Origin: Cyclobacteriaceae bacterium | GTDB taxonomy: Bacteria; Bacteroidota; Bacteroidia; Cytophagales; Cyclobacteriaceae | NCBI GenBank assembly: GCA_028284125.1 | Contig: JANQSI010000023.1 | Coordinates: 186,001-250,000 of the forward strand | Direction: 5' to 3' | DNA: 64,000 bases | Part shown: piece after piece, positions 43,856-53,040 of the stretch | Layout of the letters: each line of letters starts with the position of its first letter | Position numbering within the stretch: the stretch's first letter is position 1 | The notes under the pieces: model-generated | Database searches by the model: none | What the model saw: only the letters and a program-made list of their open reading frames with translations | What the model was told of the DNA's origin: nothing | Program-made: the position numbers and the translations under genes

Positions 43856-44851
43856 TCAAAGACTCAGCCATTTTTCAATCTTTTTCTTGTTTTCAGTAAA
43901 GAGCTTAGTTCCGAAAGTTTTTAATCGCTCCATATTCAGGTCAGTGGCATTGTCCATATCCGGATCGATACGGGTTCCTTTCAAGTCTCCATTGATTCGA
44001 AGGTACTGTCTTGGATTTTCCACGGTTCCATAGATTTTGTCCATTTGGAAATGCGCCACATCCGAAGCACCAGACATCATGATATCAATCACAGGCTGTA
44101 CCCATTGAGCCATGCCGTAGTTTTTTGCTTTCTTATATGTGTAAGGTTTCCGTGTGAACCCTGTTCCAATAGATAAGATTTTCATATCTTTTGCAGTTGC
44201 CTTTGCCCCTGTCGCACCTTTGAAAATTCCCCTTCCTTCAGCATAAGAAACCAAAGAAGGATTGTTAACAAATACTCCGCCATCGATGAGTGTAAATACC
44301 TTCCTCGCTTCTGATCTTACTTGTTCACATTCGAAATAAGTCGGAGCAGCAGAAGTTGCTCGGGCAGCATCACGCACTCTAAAATTATTATTAGGGTCCT
44401 TTTTGGCTTTGTGCTGACCAAAGAAATGTCCCTTGCGGTTCGTGATATCATAAGAAGTTACGATACATGGCTTGAGCAAATCTTTGAGCCAAGCATCTCC
44501 GAAATACTCCTTTAGTGCTTTTTCAATTCCTTTCGCCGGGTACTTTTCATCCAAAATACCTCCAGCCGTTCTGACCTTATGAAAGAATGGAACATCGAAA
44601 ATCTGACCTCCTCGCTCAAAATATAGTCCAACCACTTCTTCAGCATTAAACTTGGGTTTTTTCGGATTTTCGGAATCTGGCAACAGGTAAGCACAAGTCA
44701 AGATTCCTCCGGTGCTCGTCCCGGAAATCATGTCGAAGTAATCCGCGGCTTTGATATTAAATTCTTTCTCTATCTCGACGACAATCTGTCCAGGGATTAT
44801 CCCCCGAATGCCTCCACCGTCTATGGATAAAATACGTTTAAGTCTGGCCAT
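43856..44851 (-). CDS. Patatin-like phospholipase, cytosolic
   Basis: A 331-residue patatin-domain enzyme with no signal peptide. The oxyanion loop is DGGGIRG (residues 11-17), the nucleophile is S46 in GTSTG and the aspartate is D190 in DGGVFVNNPS. Conserved SAAPTYF is present. Such enzymes hydrolyse acyl chains of membrane phospholipids; relatives serve as effectors in bacterial defence systems, but no nucleotide cyclase or other signalling gene adjoins. A dyad with NarL-like geometry lies about 55 bases upstream. It probably heads a two-gene transcript with the SH3-like membrane protein. Confidence 0.9.
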   Translation of the reverse strand: MARLKRILSIDGGGIRGIIPGQIVVEIEKEFNIKAADYFDMISGTSTGGILTCAYLLPDSENPKKPKFNAEEVVGLYFERGGQIFDVPFFHKVRTAGGILDEKYPAKGIEKALKEYFGDAWLKDLLKPCIVTSYDITNRKGHFFGQHKAKKDPNNNFRVRDAARATSAAPTYFECEQVRSEARKVFTLIDGGVFVNNPSLVSYAEGRGIFKGATGAKATAKDMKILSIGTGFTRKPYTYKKAKNYGMAQWVQPVIDIMMSGASDVAHFQMDKIYGTVENPRQYLRINGDLKGTRIDPDMDNATDLNMERLKTFGTKLFTENKKKIEKWLSL

Positions 44852-44903
44852 GTTAAGTTGGGATTTAGCTTAATTAAATATCATTCAACTATCAGCTAAT
44901 GTC

Positions 44904-44923
44904 AATACCTGATTTTGGGTATT
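44904..44923 (-). promoter_or_regulatory. Site A: TACC-N8-GGTA dyad upstream of patatin gene
   Basis: AATACC and GGTATT are perfect inverted arms separated by eight bases. On the minus strand it reads AAAATACCCAAAATC then AGGTATTGACA. Its proximal edge is about 55 bases before the patatin ATG. The 16-base TACC...GGTA core has the 7-2-7 heptamer geometry bound by NarL-type response regulators. Confidence 0.7.
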
Positions 44924-44972
44924 TTGTCCTTAAATGAACCACATTTCTAAGCATAATGTAAGGCTGGATACT

Positions 44973-47900
44973 TTACTCAGGTGCAACAGAAAAGAGACTT
45001 CCAATAACAGGGAATAAAGTCACAATACTTGCGATCAGTGTAATCATCGTGTTGAAATCTGTGAAGTAATCAGGTTCTCCAAGGGCGATGAAAACCAAAA
45101 TAGAGGCTATTAGACCAAAAAGGATGAATTTAATCACAGACCAGGACCCCCTAGCGGCCATTTCGTTTTCTATTTCTCTTCCTTCTTTTTTCCTGATTGC
45201 TGTAAGAATGAAATTTCGAAATCCATTGTTCATCAAATCCAGCTGACCGTTCCATTTAATTAGCCCTTTGTTTATGAGATAAAGGGTTGAATTTGAGTTT
45301 TTCGTGTTGGCAAATCCATCTTCAGCCAGATCATAGAGGATATATTTTTCCCGTGTCGTGGCAGACCGCCAAATATCTGAATAGTATTGATAGTTTTTTT
45401 GTTGGTCTTTGAAAGACTCAATGTCTTCTTCGATAACCGACTCTATTCCCCTTCTGCTGGGAGCAGATTGAAGAAGTGATTCTGATACAATGACCTGTTT
45501 GTAGTGCGCAATGTGATGTTCTATTTCTTCTCTTACATGAAATTCTTCAAGGCTCGAAAGACTTTCCAGGAGTTTTGATGGATATTTAGTAGCTATAAGG
45601 GCGGGTCGATCAAATCGAAAAGCTTTTTCAATAAGATTTAGTCTGCTGGCTTTGTTTTCCGGAATCAAAAGATCACTGATCAATTTGTCAAAATCTGTGC
45701 AAAAACTTAGCTCTTTCTTCAGCATTTTTTTTACTCGATTGGAGTTACAGATCAGTAAGACTTCTCCAGCTCTAGCTTTCCTCTTCAACACGTCCAGATC
45801 ATCGCTATCAAATGAATAACTTCCAAATGGTGTGGAAAAAATATGTGAACATAAGTACTTCAAAACACTGCTCAAACAGATAAAAAGCAAAATAATTGCA
45901 CTTAGAAAGATTATCCAGCCTACGGAGGCAAGGCTTTCCAAGCTCAGACCTCCGATAAAAGAGATTGAATCATGACCATCAAGTTCAGATGAAATGAGCA
46001 CTGCTTCCTTGCCAGATATCTTGTTTTCAAGACGGTAGGCAAGATCAACTGAGAGTTGCTTTTTGTCTGGCGACGAAATTTCCCAATACCAGGTGCTGTT
46101 ATCATTGAAGTCTTTCAAGGTCGCTCTGTTTTCCACAAGGGATTCGCTGTATGATGGTCGAATTTCTTCCAGGATAGTAATCCATTTCTCAAACTTATTG
46201 GTTGGAGTGAACTCCGCTTCTACGAAGGAATCCAATGACACGGTCATGCCGTCTACGTATAATTGATTTTTACCACCAAATTGATATCCGTAAGTTTTCT
46301 TTAATTCAAATTCTCCATTATCTGTGGTATTGAATTCTGCCGTTACTTCTTTGTATTTTCCATCTATGGATTTGGCAATTTTGAGTTGTTCGTATTTATA
46401 ATAAAGAATCTCCTCCATGTTTTTCGTAAGTCCGAAAATTATGGTCACTGGCATAATGGAAGAGACGAACAACCAAACTTTAAGGTAGGAGAGGTATCTT
46501 TGAGATAACGCCTTCCATTCTGGTGGTATCTTTCTGCTTAACCTATTTTCAATTATTCCAGTTGCTGCATTCAGCCAACCGAAAACTCCGGAAACAGTGC
46601 TGGAAAAACCGAATCTCCAATTAAACTGATCCAGATACCTTTTTGTAGAGATCGCCAGGATTAAAATAAGTAGCGAGAAAAACCAGACACCCACCATCCA
46701 TAAAAAGAACGGTTTCTCAACAAATTGATATAGAACGATTAAATATAAGCTGAGAAAAACAGCATGAACCAGGCCTACTAGTCCGGCATTCTCAAATAAT
46801 TTGTAGGTAGATAAAGAACAGATCCAATAGTTTGACACATAAAGTAAAGGCGGTAAAATCAATGCGGAGGCCACAATATTGGCTCCTGCATACCAGAGCG
46901 TTTCACTACTGATAGAGGTGTATACAAGGACTCCAATAAAGGCTAGTCCCACGAATATCATGTGAAAAATACTTACCGAGTAGGTAAAAATTTGATCATC
47001 GCTTGGTCTCAGCCAGTCAAAAGGGAATTTTCTAAATCGAAAAAGTCTACGTCTCAGCTCAGCAAAGTGGGTTGCGTACACTAGGGCTCCGACAAGAAGA
47101 AATCCCACTACCACAAACAATATGGAGAGACTTGAGATTTCGGCAATGAAGGAGCGTGCATGTTGCATTTCGTAAAAGGTCGCCACATATAATGGAAAGT
47201 GATTGGACGGTTTGATATGAAGTCGAATGCGTTCACCCCAATAAGAAGTCTGCGTGGTTAGCGCTTGATTACCGAACATGGCCGTTCGGATCGTCGAGTT
47301 GTCCCCCAGTTCATTCAGAAAATTCTCACTATTCATTCTGCTAGGGTTGCTATGGAACCAGGTATTTCCTTCTTTGTCAATGATGGCATATCCAAAGCCT
47401 GGCTTAAGAATTGGCTCCATAACGCTTGAAGCCTTTGTACTAATTGCCAAATAGCTTGTTTCATTTTCTTTAAATGCGTCTGTAGGAATCGCAACCACAA
47501 CTTCATGATCACCTGTAGTCCAGGAAGACAGACTTTGCATAACGTAGGGTATTTGCTTACTTTTTACTTTTCCAAAGCAGCCGTCATTCGATGAGACGGT
47601 ATTAAAAAGAAGGAGATTTTCATCTTTCAGGTCACGGTAATACTGCCTTTGCGATAGATCTATTAAGTTTTTTTCTTCCTTGTAAGTGGTTAACGAAAAC
47701 TTCTGGCCACCATCCTCACATATGCCATAGAGTTCGTTAAAATGATTGTATTGAAGAAACTTGCTAAGTTGATCCGAGCTTAATGGTTTTGTCTTCACCC
47801 CTGATCCTTGGCTTAGGTCCATTATCAATTTCTCCATCTTTTCAGATGTTTCAAGCTGACTTAGTATAACGCCCACTTCATTGTGCATCGCGCTATCGAG

Positions 47901-48971
47901 TTGACTTGCAAACCCCTTCAAACTGTCAGGCTGTTCGGATTGATAATAAGCAGTGTATTCAGTTACTGAAAGGATGATTAGCAAAATCAACGGAGCACCA
48001 ATGATGATTGACATGCCTGACAGCACCACGTCAGAGGCCTTCATCCTTTCTATGTCATTGATAATGTAAATCTTGAGAACAGGCAAGCTCACAACGGTTA
48101 CGATCATCACGATGGATAGGACCACCACAAACCATATATTGACCTGACGCTTATTCGCAACGTACGTTCGAGATTTGACCAACCCACAAATTATTTCATG
48201 AGTACCCCTAGTGTCTCCTACTGTAACATGTGGATATAGCCGATACATTTCACCGTCCACTTCTACTTCTCTTACTATTCCTGTCAAAAGGCCAATCGAA
48301 TCTTTTAGGAAAAGGTTTAATGAAGTGTTTGAGGCAACTGAAGTACTTGTTTTCGGAATGATCTTATTCGGAAGGTTTTGGTATTTAACCTCCAGGTTTT
48401 TGTTACTAGCTTCCAAAATGAGCACATTGTCAAACGTTTTAGTAGGAATCAGTTCCTTGATGTAATCTGAGAGCCTGATGTAGACCGCAATTCTATTTGA
48501 ATCATTCCCGTTCACATCTTTTATGACTGGTTTTTCCAAATAATCAAGAAAGTAATAACCTGTTTTATCTGTCTTACTCTCTTCAAAAGCCAGCAATATG
48601 TGATCGAGGATTTGAACTTCCTTTTGTGAATTAATCTGATCTAGCAAAATATCGGCTGTTTTTTTTGAAAGGGTCTGTGCAGGTATAAGTTCAGTTATCT
48701 GTTGCAGTGATTCTCGATACCCGCTCTTCTTGTTGCTGATGTTTTGCTCAAGAAGTTGAAGAACGCGAAACCTGCGTTTGTCAAACTTTTCCCCTTCTGC
48801 ATTTGAATAAAAATAAAAGTAGATTAATCCCAAACCCAACAAAATAGTGACTGGGATCATGATCATACGGGACCTGCTTGGACGTCCATTAGACGAACTG
48901 GATGACCTAAATAACTGCGCTAGCGCGCCAATTTTTTCACTAGATCTAGTGGCTTTTGCAGCTTGTTTCAT
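44973..48971 (-). CDS. 1332-residue multi-pass membrane sensor with Cache-like domain, novel
   Basis: A very large inner-membrane protein with about 12 predicted segments. The basic cytosolic N-terminus is followed by a membrane segment (about 36-55), a first extracytoplasmic domain (about 56-283), two membrane segments, a second extracytoplasmic domain resembling dCache (about 355-600; RQYYRDLK, then GFGYAIIDKEGNTWFHSNP), six membrane segments, a third extracytoplasmic domain (about 860-1010), another segment, a cytosolic domain (about 1050-1265) and two final segments. The cytosolic domain has the outline of a P-loop NTPase without a Walker A motif and ends in a winged-helix-like part (YILYDLAEDGFANTKN). 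I recognise no whole-length family. It has its own upstream dyad (site B) and belongs to the putative regulon. Confidence 0.8.
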   Translation of the reverse strand: MKQAAKATRSSEKIGALAQLFRSSSSSNGRPSRSRMIMIPVTILLGLGLIYFYFYSNAEGEKFDKRRFRVLQLLEQNISNKKSGYRESLQQITELIPAQTLSKKTADILLDQINSQKEVQILDHILLAFEESKTDKTGYYFLDYLEKPVIKDVNGNDSNRIAVYIRLSDYIKELIPTKTFDNVLILEASNKNLEVKYQNLPNKIIPKTSTSVASNTSLNLFLKDSIGLLTGIVREVEVDGEMYRLYPHVTVGDTRGTHEIICGLVKSRTYVANKRQVNIWFVVVLSIVMIVTVVSLPVLKIYIINDIERMKASDVVLSGMSIIIGAPLILLIILSVTEYTAYYQSEQPDSLKGFASQLDSAMHNEVGVILSQLETSEKMEKLIMDLSQGSGVKTKPLSSDQLSKFLQYNHFNELYGICEDGGQKFSLTTYKEEKNLIDLSQRQYYRDLKDENLLLFNTVSSNDGCFGKVKSKQIPYVMQSLSSWTTGDHEVVVAIPTDAFKENETSYLAISTKASSVMEPILKPGFGYAIIDKEGNTWFHSNPSRMNSENFLNELGDNSTIRTAMFGNQALTTQTSYWGERIRLHIKPSNHFPLYVATFYEMQHARSFIAEISSLSILFVVVGFLLVGALVYATHFAELRRRLFRFRKFPFDWLRPSDDQIFTYSVSIFHMIFVGLAFIGVLVYTSISSETLWYAGANIVASALILPPLLYVSNYWICSLSTYKLFENAGLVGLVHAVFLSLYLIVLYQFVEKPFFLWMVGVWFFSLLILILAISTKRYLDQFNWRFGFSSTVSGVFGWLNAATGIIENRLSRKIPPEWKALSQRYLSYLKVWLFVSSIMPVTIIFGLTKNMEEILYYKYEQLKIAKSIDGKYKEVTAEFNTTDNGEFELKKTYGYQFGGKNQLYVDGMTVSLDSFVEAEFTPTNKFEKWITILEEIRPSYSESLVENRATLKDFNDNSTWYWEISSPDKKQLSVDLAYRLENKISGKEAVLISSELDGHDSISFIGGLSLESLASVGWIIFLSAIILLFICLSSVLKYLCSHIFSTPFGSYSFDSDDLDVLKRKARAGEVLLICNSNRVKKMLKKELSFCTDFDKLISDLLIPENKASRLNLIEKAFRFDRPALIATKYPSKLLESLSSLEEFHVREEIEHHIAHYKQVIVSESLLQSAPSRRGIESVIEEDIESFKDQQKNYQYYSDIWRSATTREKYILYDLAEDGFANTKNSNSTLYLINKGLIKWNGQLDLMNNGFRNFILTAIRKKEGREIENEMAARGSWSVIKFILFGLIASILVFIALGEPDYFTDFNTMITLIASIVTLFPVIGSLFSVAPE

Positions 48972-49103
48972 TGATGATCGTAATGAAGATTATGGATCAA
49001 AAAAACTTCAACAACACATATTCGTGAATCAGGTAACCATTGAATTTCCATTATATGAAACCTTGATTTACTGAGAAACTAAAGTTCTTTACCCCCTCTT
49101 GCA

Positions 49104-49182
49104 AAGTCAATCCCTGTTTTCGGGTATTTTATAACGGTTTATTGAAGTATATAAATAACGGATTGGAGAATTTCGGGAATGG
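49104..49182 (-). promoter_or_regulatory. Site B: dyad and duplicated promoter block upstream of 1332-residue gene
   Basis: The core TCCC-N8-GGTA occupies 49111-49126, 140 bases before the ATG. It is embedded in a block of about 75 bases that is largely conserved at site C (52919-52997), including GGTATTTTA, AACGGTTTATTGAAG and ATTGGAG. One base breaks the left arm compared with site A. The gap 48972-49260 holds nothing else recognisable. Confidence 0.65.
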
Positions 49183-49260
49183 ATCCCAAAGATTTCTCAT
49201 GGAAATACCTACAACTTCTCCGAACGGTTAAAGCTATAAGCAGAAAAGACATACTTCTCA

Positions 49261-51240
49261 TCACTTAGCTTTCGTGTAAAAATTGATTAATGGGATGTCA
49301 ACCGCTAAGAAGAGTTTGATACTGTAGCTGGAAATCAAGTCTTCTTCTTCAAAATCCGCAATGTTGCGAATTTGAGGACCATACTGACCAGCAATACCAA
49401 CAGAAAGTGGAGAGTCCTTAATGCCGTGGATCAAATGTACGCCTGGTGCGATAAAGTTAGCTAGCTTAACTTCAGGAAGTTGTTCCGCTTCATCATTTCT
49501 CAATCGAAACGATGTAACTGCGCCCACGTCTAAAAGGCTAATCATTACGGTAAAGGAATTGCCTGGCTTAGATTCTTCCCAACTTCCTCCCCAACTGAAT
49601 GCAAGACCGATTGGGGCGGTCATTCCTGCGAGCAACGATGTTCCTTCGACAGGCAAAGCTTGCAAATCACCTTTTTTTGATAGAAATTCAAAGCCACCAA
49701 AAAAACCGACGTAGGAATTCAAGGAAATGTTAGTTTTCGTATTCCTTTTTATTCTATAACTCCCAACAGGTAATGCGGCTACTTTGATAGCTTCTTTCAC
49801 CTGAGTACTATTCTCTGCCTGGGCAACATTAACAATAAACTGTCCATATTTTTTATATGACTTGTAAAAGCCTGACTCTTGCGAGACCTTCAAGCTGTCC
49901 ATTAATCGAATGGATTGGTTAAGAGCCAGCCCGTATTTCTCTTCCTTGACGAACTTTGTCAGTTTCATGAATTCACCCACCAGTACGACCGCTTTCCTGA
50001 TCTCCAGGAATTTCTTCTCTATTTCAGTACCGTCTCCCTCCATCAGATCCTGATACAAGTAGATGATCTCAGAGAAGGCGACCAATATTTTGTCAATTTC
50101 TCCGAAGGGTAGTTCTTTAGATCTCTTCAGCTCGTTTTTAAGCTCTGTGACACTCTCCTCGATCGTTTGAACTTTTGTCCTTACCGCTCGAACCAGTGAG
50201 GTTGCCTCCTCAACGTCCCCATTTAGAAAATCAACAGCCGTGTCTTCTCCTCCGAAGGATATAGTTTTTAGCACTTCTCTCTCTTTTTCGATAAGTAAAC
50301 CCAGAAAATATCGAAGCGTTTTGTCTCTCCTGAAAAGAGCATCACTGGAATTTAGGGTTTTCCCATTGTCATTTTTCACGGACTCGATTAGGATTCTGCT
50401 TAACCTAAGCGAACTATAAAACTCTCTTTCGCCATCTATGGAATCTGTTTCCTTTAGTGCTCTTTTTATTATTTCATTATTCTCAATCTTTGCTATAATG
50501 TTGAGAGGGTGCTCACCATCCATTGTAATGGACTTTACAAAGTCAGCCAGGAAAAAGAACTTTAAGTTTCTCGGATCGCTGTTCTTTTCCAACAGCAAAT
50601 CCGGGATATTTGATGGCAGGTTGTTAATATCCTCTTTGAAAGCTTCACGCAAGGTATTGATGAACTCATTAAATCGGAAAACGTCGTTGATTAAAAGTAC
50701 ATCGATAGTGTTTGGAAAGACTTTTTTAAATTCTTGAGCAACACTGTCCGTAGTTAATTCTTGCTTAAACTTTTCCAGGTACTTGATTGTCAATTCTTCT
50801 TTGAAGCGATCAGCCAGAAAAGTTCCCAATCCATCGACAAAAGCAGTTCCGCCAAATTTTTCGCCAAGAACACCACCAGTCGCGGAAATTGTCTCCTTTG
50901 ATTTACCTATGTTGGCTTTTAAAGTGGATACTTCCTCAGACAAAAAATTGTTTGGATTTTCATTAAAGTAATCCTTTAGGTTATCAAGTGTCTTGACGGA
51001 AGTATCATTTAAGTTCACGTATGCTATAATGATCGCAAGGGCAGATTCTGGATTGTCAAAATCAATCTGCTTTGCGTCTACGTTTGGGATGAATGAAACT
51101 GGCGTACTAGCCGCATCACCTCGGGCCTGACTCTGAGGATCGGCATTTCCGCCCAATGCGTTTCCTGCATTGCCAAATTGCCCATTGGCTGCAGTGATAC
51201 AAAAAAATAGACATACGGTGATTATGATCTGTAATTTCAT
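49261..51240 (-). CDS. Exported helical protein with C-terminal barrel-like domain, unknown
   Basis: A 659-residue protein with signal peptide MKLQIIITVCLFFCITAANG. Residues about 60-490 are largely helical and charged, with no recognisable repeats. The last 160 residues (about 500-659) alternate hydrophobic and polar residues with Gly/aromatic turns (SYVGFFGGFEFLSKKG, then APIGLAFSWGGSW and SIKLFLAVDIPLINF), as in small outer-membrane beta-barrels. It starts two bases after the stop of the trypsin-like protease gene, so the two form one transcript. Function unknown; it could be an outer-membrane partner or substrate of that operon. Confidence 0.75.
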   Translation of the reverse strand: MKLQIIITVCLFFCITAANGQFGNAGNALGGNADPQSQARGDAASTPVSFIPNVDAKQIDFDNPESALAIIIAYVNLNDTSVKTLDNLKDYFNENPNNFLSEEVSTLKANIGKSKETISATGGVLGEKFGGTAFVDGLGTFLADRFKEELTIKYLEKFKQELTTDSVAQEFKKVFPNTIDVLLINDVFRFNEFINTLREAFKEDINNLPSNIPDLLLEKNSDPRNLKFFFLADFVKSITMDGEHPLNIIAKIENNEIIKRALKETDSIDGEREFYSSLRLSRILIESVKNDNGKTLNSSDALFRRDKTLRYFLGLLIEKEREVLKTISFGGEDTAVDFLNGDVEEATSLVRAVRTKVQTIEESVTELKNELKRSKELPFGEIDKILVAFSEIIYLYQDLMEGDGTEIEKKFLEIRKAVVLVGEFMKLTKFVKEEKYGLALNQSIRLMDSLKVSQESGFYKSYKKYGQFIVNVAQAENSTQVKEAIKVAALPVGSYRIKRNTKTNISLNSYVGFFGGFEFLSKKGDLQALPVEGTSLLAGMTAPIGLAFSWGGSWEESKPGNSFTVMISLLDVGAVTSFRLRNDEAEQLPEVKLANFIAPGVHLIHGIKDSPLSVGIAGQYGPQIRNIADFEEEDLISSYSIKLFLAVDIPLINFYTKAK

Positions 51241-51242
51241 TG

Positions 51243-52820
51243 TTAGTGGATTTTAAGATTGTAGTGTTTGAGTATTGGTGCAATCGGAAAAGCGAAAGTG
51301 AATTGAGTATTGCTTGAAACAATCATGGCTACAGCGCTTCCGGAATCATCATATAAAACAGATCCGGAATCTCCCTTCGTTGAAATTGAAAAAAAATCTC
51401 CCCCGACCACTTCAGCAACCTTGATCAAACCTCGCATAGGAAAGTACTGCCCTCCGAAAAGAATTTCGTCTTCCTGATTTGTCGCAATTAATGAGCCACT
51501 ACCCTGATTCTTAAGCCCTTTGAAATGGAGAGTGGTAGGACCAACCAATTGAGAAACTTCTATTGGGTCAGCATTAAGTCCACTTTTTTCTGCAGAAGCT
51601 TGATTGTCTATGCTGGCAACTCCAAAGTCATAATCTAAAGATTGAAAGCCGAATACAAATTGACCAATGTCACCTACACCGTCTGTCACTGCGTCCGGAT
51701 TTTGTAGTTCACCAACATAAGTGAGCGGATCATAAACTCCTCCGGAAAGTACATGGGCACAACTAATCAGCTGAAAATCTCCTGCGGGATTTTGTATGAT
51801 GCATCCGGTAGTTCCCTGATAGCTCGAGTTGTTACTATTAGCCACAGGATCACCCATCCCAATACTTGCCTCAGAAGGCTTGACGTTTTTAACAATAACT
51901 GTTGGAACTGAATAGGTTTTGCCTCCTTTTTCATATGTCAACGGAACATCAATTTTAGAGTCATCTTCATTGATCAGTTCTATAAATATTGATTCTATTG
52001 CAGGTGTTTGACGATAATCATATCCGATATAAACACTGTTCACGTTTTCTAAGCCTTCCAGTACCTCTCTGTTAGATTCCAATGCCATTGCTAGGTTGTC
52101 CCCTTCAATAGGCTTTTGGTTTGATGCAGGGGGAACGCTGGACCGAAAGAACACATCTTTAATCCTATCCAATAGGTCGATAGCTCTTCTTGAATAAAAG
52201 CCCAGTATAAAGGACACCACTATTAGCCAATATGAACTATCATCGGGATTGAGGTCCCCATTGTTAATGGCAACATTCCCACTAAGGACGATCACAAGAG
52301 TTACAATTGGCGAATAAAGCAGTTTGGCCTTATGAACCGATACTTCTGAAGGATCAAAATTGCCATTTCGAATCGCTTCTGTTCCGTGAAATAGTAAACT
52401 GCAAAGAACCCCGGCAATTGACCAAAGTAGCACTTCTAAAAAGGCAAGCCCCGATGATAGCCAGAAGAAAGATGCCTCCTCATAACTCACACACCCCAGG
52501 TATTCCCTAAGGGCAGAATTTGAATCAATATGAGTATAGGCGGATAAGCAGCATTCGCTAAAATTGATGTTCTGATCACATGATTTCAGATATTGATCTA
52601 TTAGCTCTATTTGTTTTTTAATCAAAGAAGATCTATCACTACTATCTACTTGTGATAATCCGGCCTTTAATTCAAGAATAAAATCTATCTGATTTGTATC
52701 TAATGACTTTGACTCAGTTCCTTTCCAAATGAGATGCAGGACTATGTAGAAGAACATCCAACCGATTGTTGCTATAGTAATGTCCCGCATCCAGCTTTTT
52801 ATGTTTTCAGAATTGTCCAT
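51243..52820 (-). CDS. Membrane-anchored trypsin-like serine protease
   Basis: A 525-residue protein with four membrane segments (about 13-32, 117-145, 167-186 and 196-212) and a C-terminal chymotrypsin-fold protease. The triad is intact: H356 in SCAHV, D398 in LDYDFGVA and S485 in KGDSGS. From a cytosolic N-terminus, four crossings and the positive-inside segment FYSRRAIDLLDRIK put the protease domain in the cytosol. The loop between the first two segments contains four cysteines, consistent with the periplasm. It is transcribed with the exported 659-residue protein and has site C about 107 bases upstream. A membrane-tethered cytosolic trypsin suggests a regulated effector (inference). Confidence 0.85.
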   Translation of the reverse strand: MDNSENIKSWMRDITIATIGWMFFYIVLHLIWKGTESKSLDTNQIDFILELKAGLSQVDSSDRSSLIKKQIELIDQYLKSCDQNINFSECCLSAYTHIDSNSALREYLGCVSYEEASFFWLSSGLAFLEVLLWSIAGVLCSLLFHGTEAIRNGNFDPSEVSVHKAKLLYSPIVTLVIVLSGNVAINNGDLNPDDSSYWLIVVSFILGFYSRRAIDLLDRIKDVFFRSSVPPASNQKPIEGDNLAMALESNREVLEGLENVNSVYIGYDYRQTPAIESIFIELINEDDSKIDVPLTYEKGGKTYSVPTVIVKNVKPSEASIGMGDPVANSNNSSYQGTTGCIIQNPAGDFQLISCAHVLSGGVYDPLTYVGELQNPDAVTDGVGDIGQFVFGFQSLDYDFGVASIDNQASAEKSGLNADPIEVSQLVGPTTLHFKGLKNQGSGSLIATNQEDEILFGGQYFPMRGLIKVAEVVGGDFFSISTKGDSGSVLYDDSGSAVAMIVSSNTQFTFAFPIAPILKHYNLKIH

Positions 52821-52918
52821 TGATGATCATTTGTCTATTATGCCACAAACCAAATAGAACGGTAGGTATTGGATTTGGCAACTATTTTACATTTCTAAAA
52901 TTCTAAATCACCTCACCC

Positions 52919-52997
52919 AAAATCAATACCCCTTTTTAGGTATTTTACAACGGTTTATTGAAGAATATGAATAACGAATTGGAGGATTAAGGGATCG
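52919..52997 (-). promoter_or_regulatory. Site C: TACC-N8-GGTA dyad and duplicated promoter block
   Basis: Core TACCCCTTTTTAGGTA at 52927-52942, with AATACC/GGTATT perfect arms. The left heptamer TACCCCT fits the NarL consensus TACYYMT. The surrounding block of about 75 bases matches site B. The proximal edge is about 107 bases before the trypsin-like gene. Confidence 0.7.
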
Positions 52998-53040
52998 GTC
53001 ATACTTTCTAGGGTTTAAAGGATTTCATCAAGTGTAAGGT

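Noticed and set aside
43856-44851. A CBASS operon with CapV-like patatin
   Set aside because: No CD-NTase, Cap2/Cap3 or HORMA/TRIP13 gene is adjacent, and the downstream membrane protein is not a known CBASS component.
44904-44930. Dyads A to E read as rho-independent terminators (stem followed by TTTT on the plus strand)
   Set aside because: Stems are only four to six A/T-rich pairs, two of the sites have broken arms, and they sit upstream of genes transcribed on the other strand. The fixed eight-base spacing fits an operator better.
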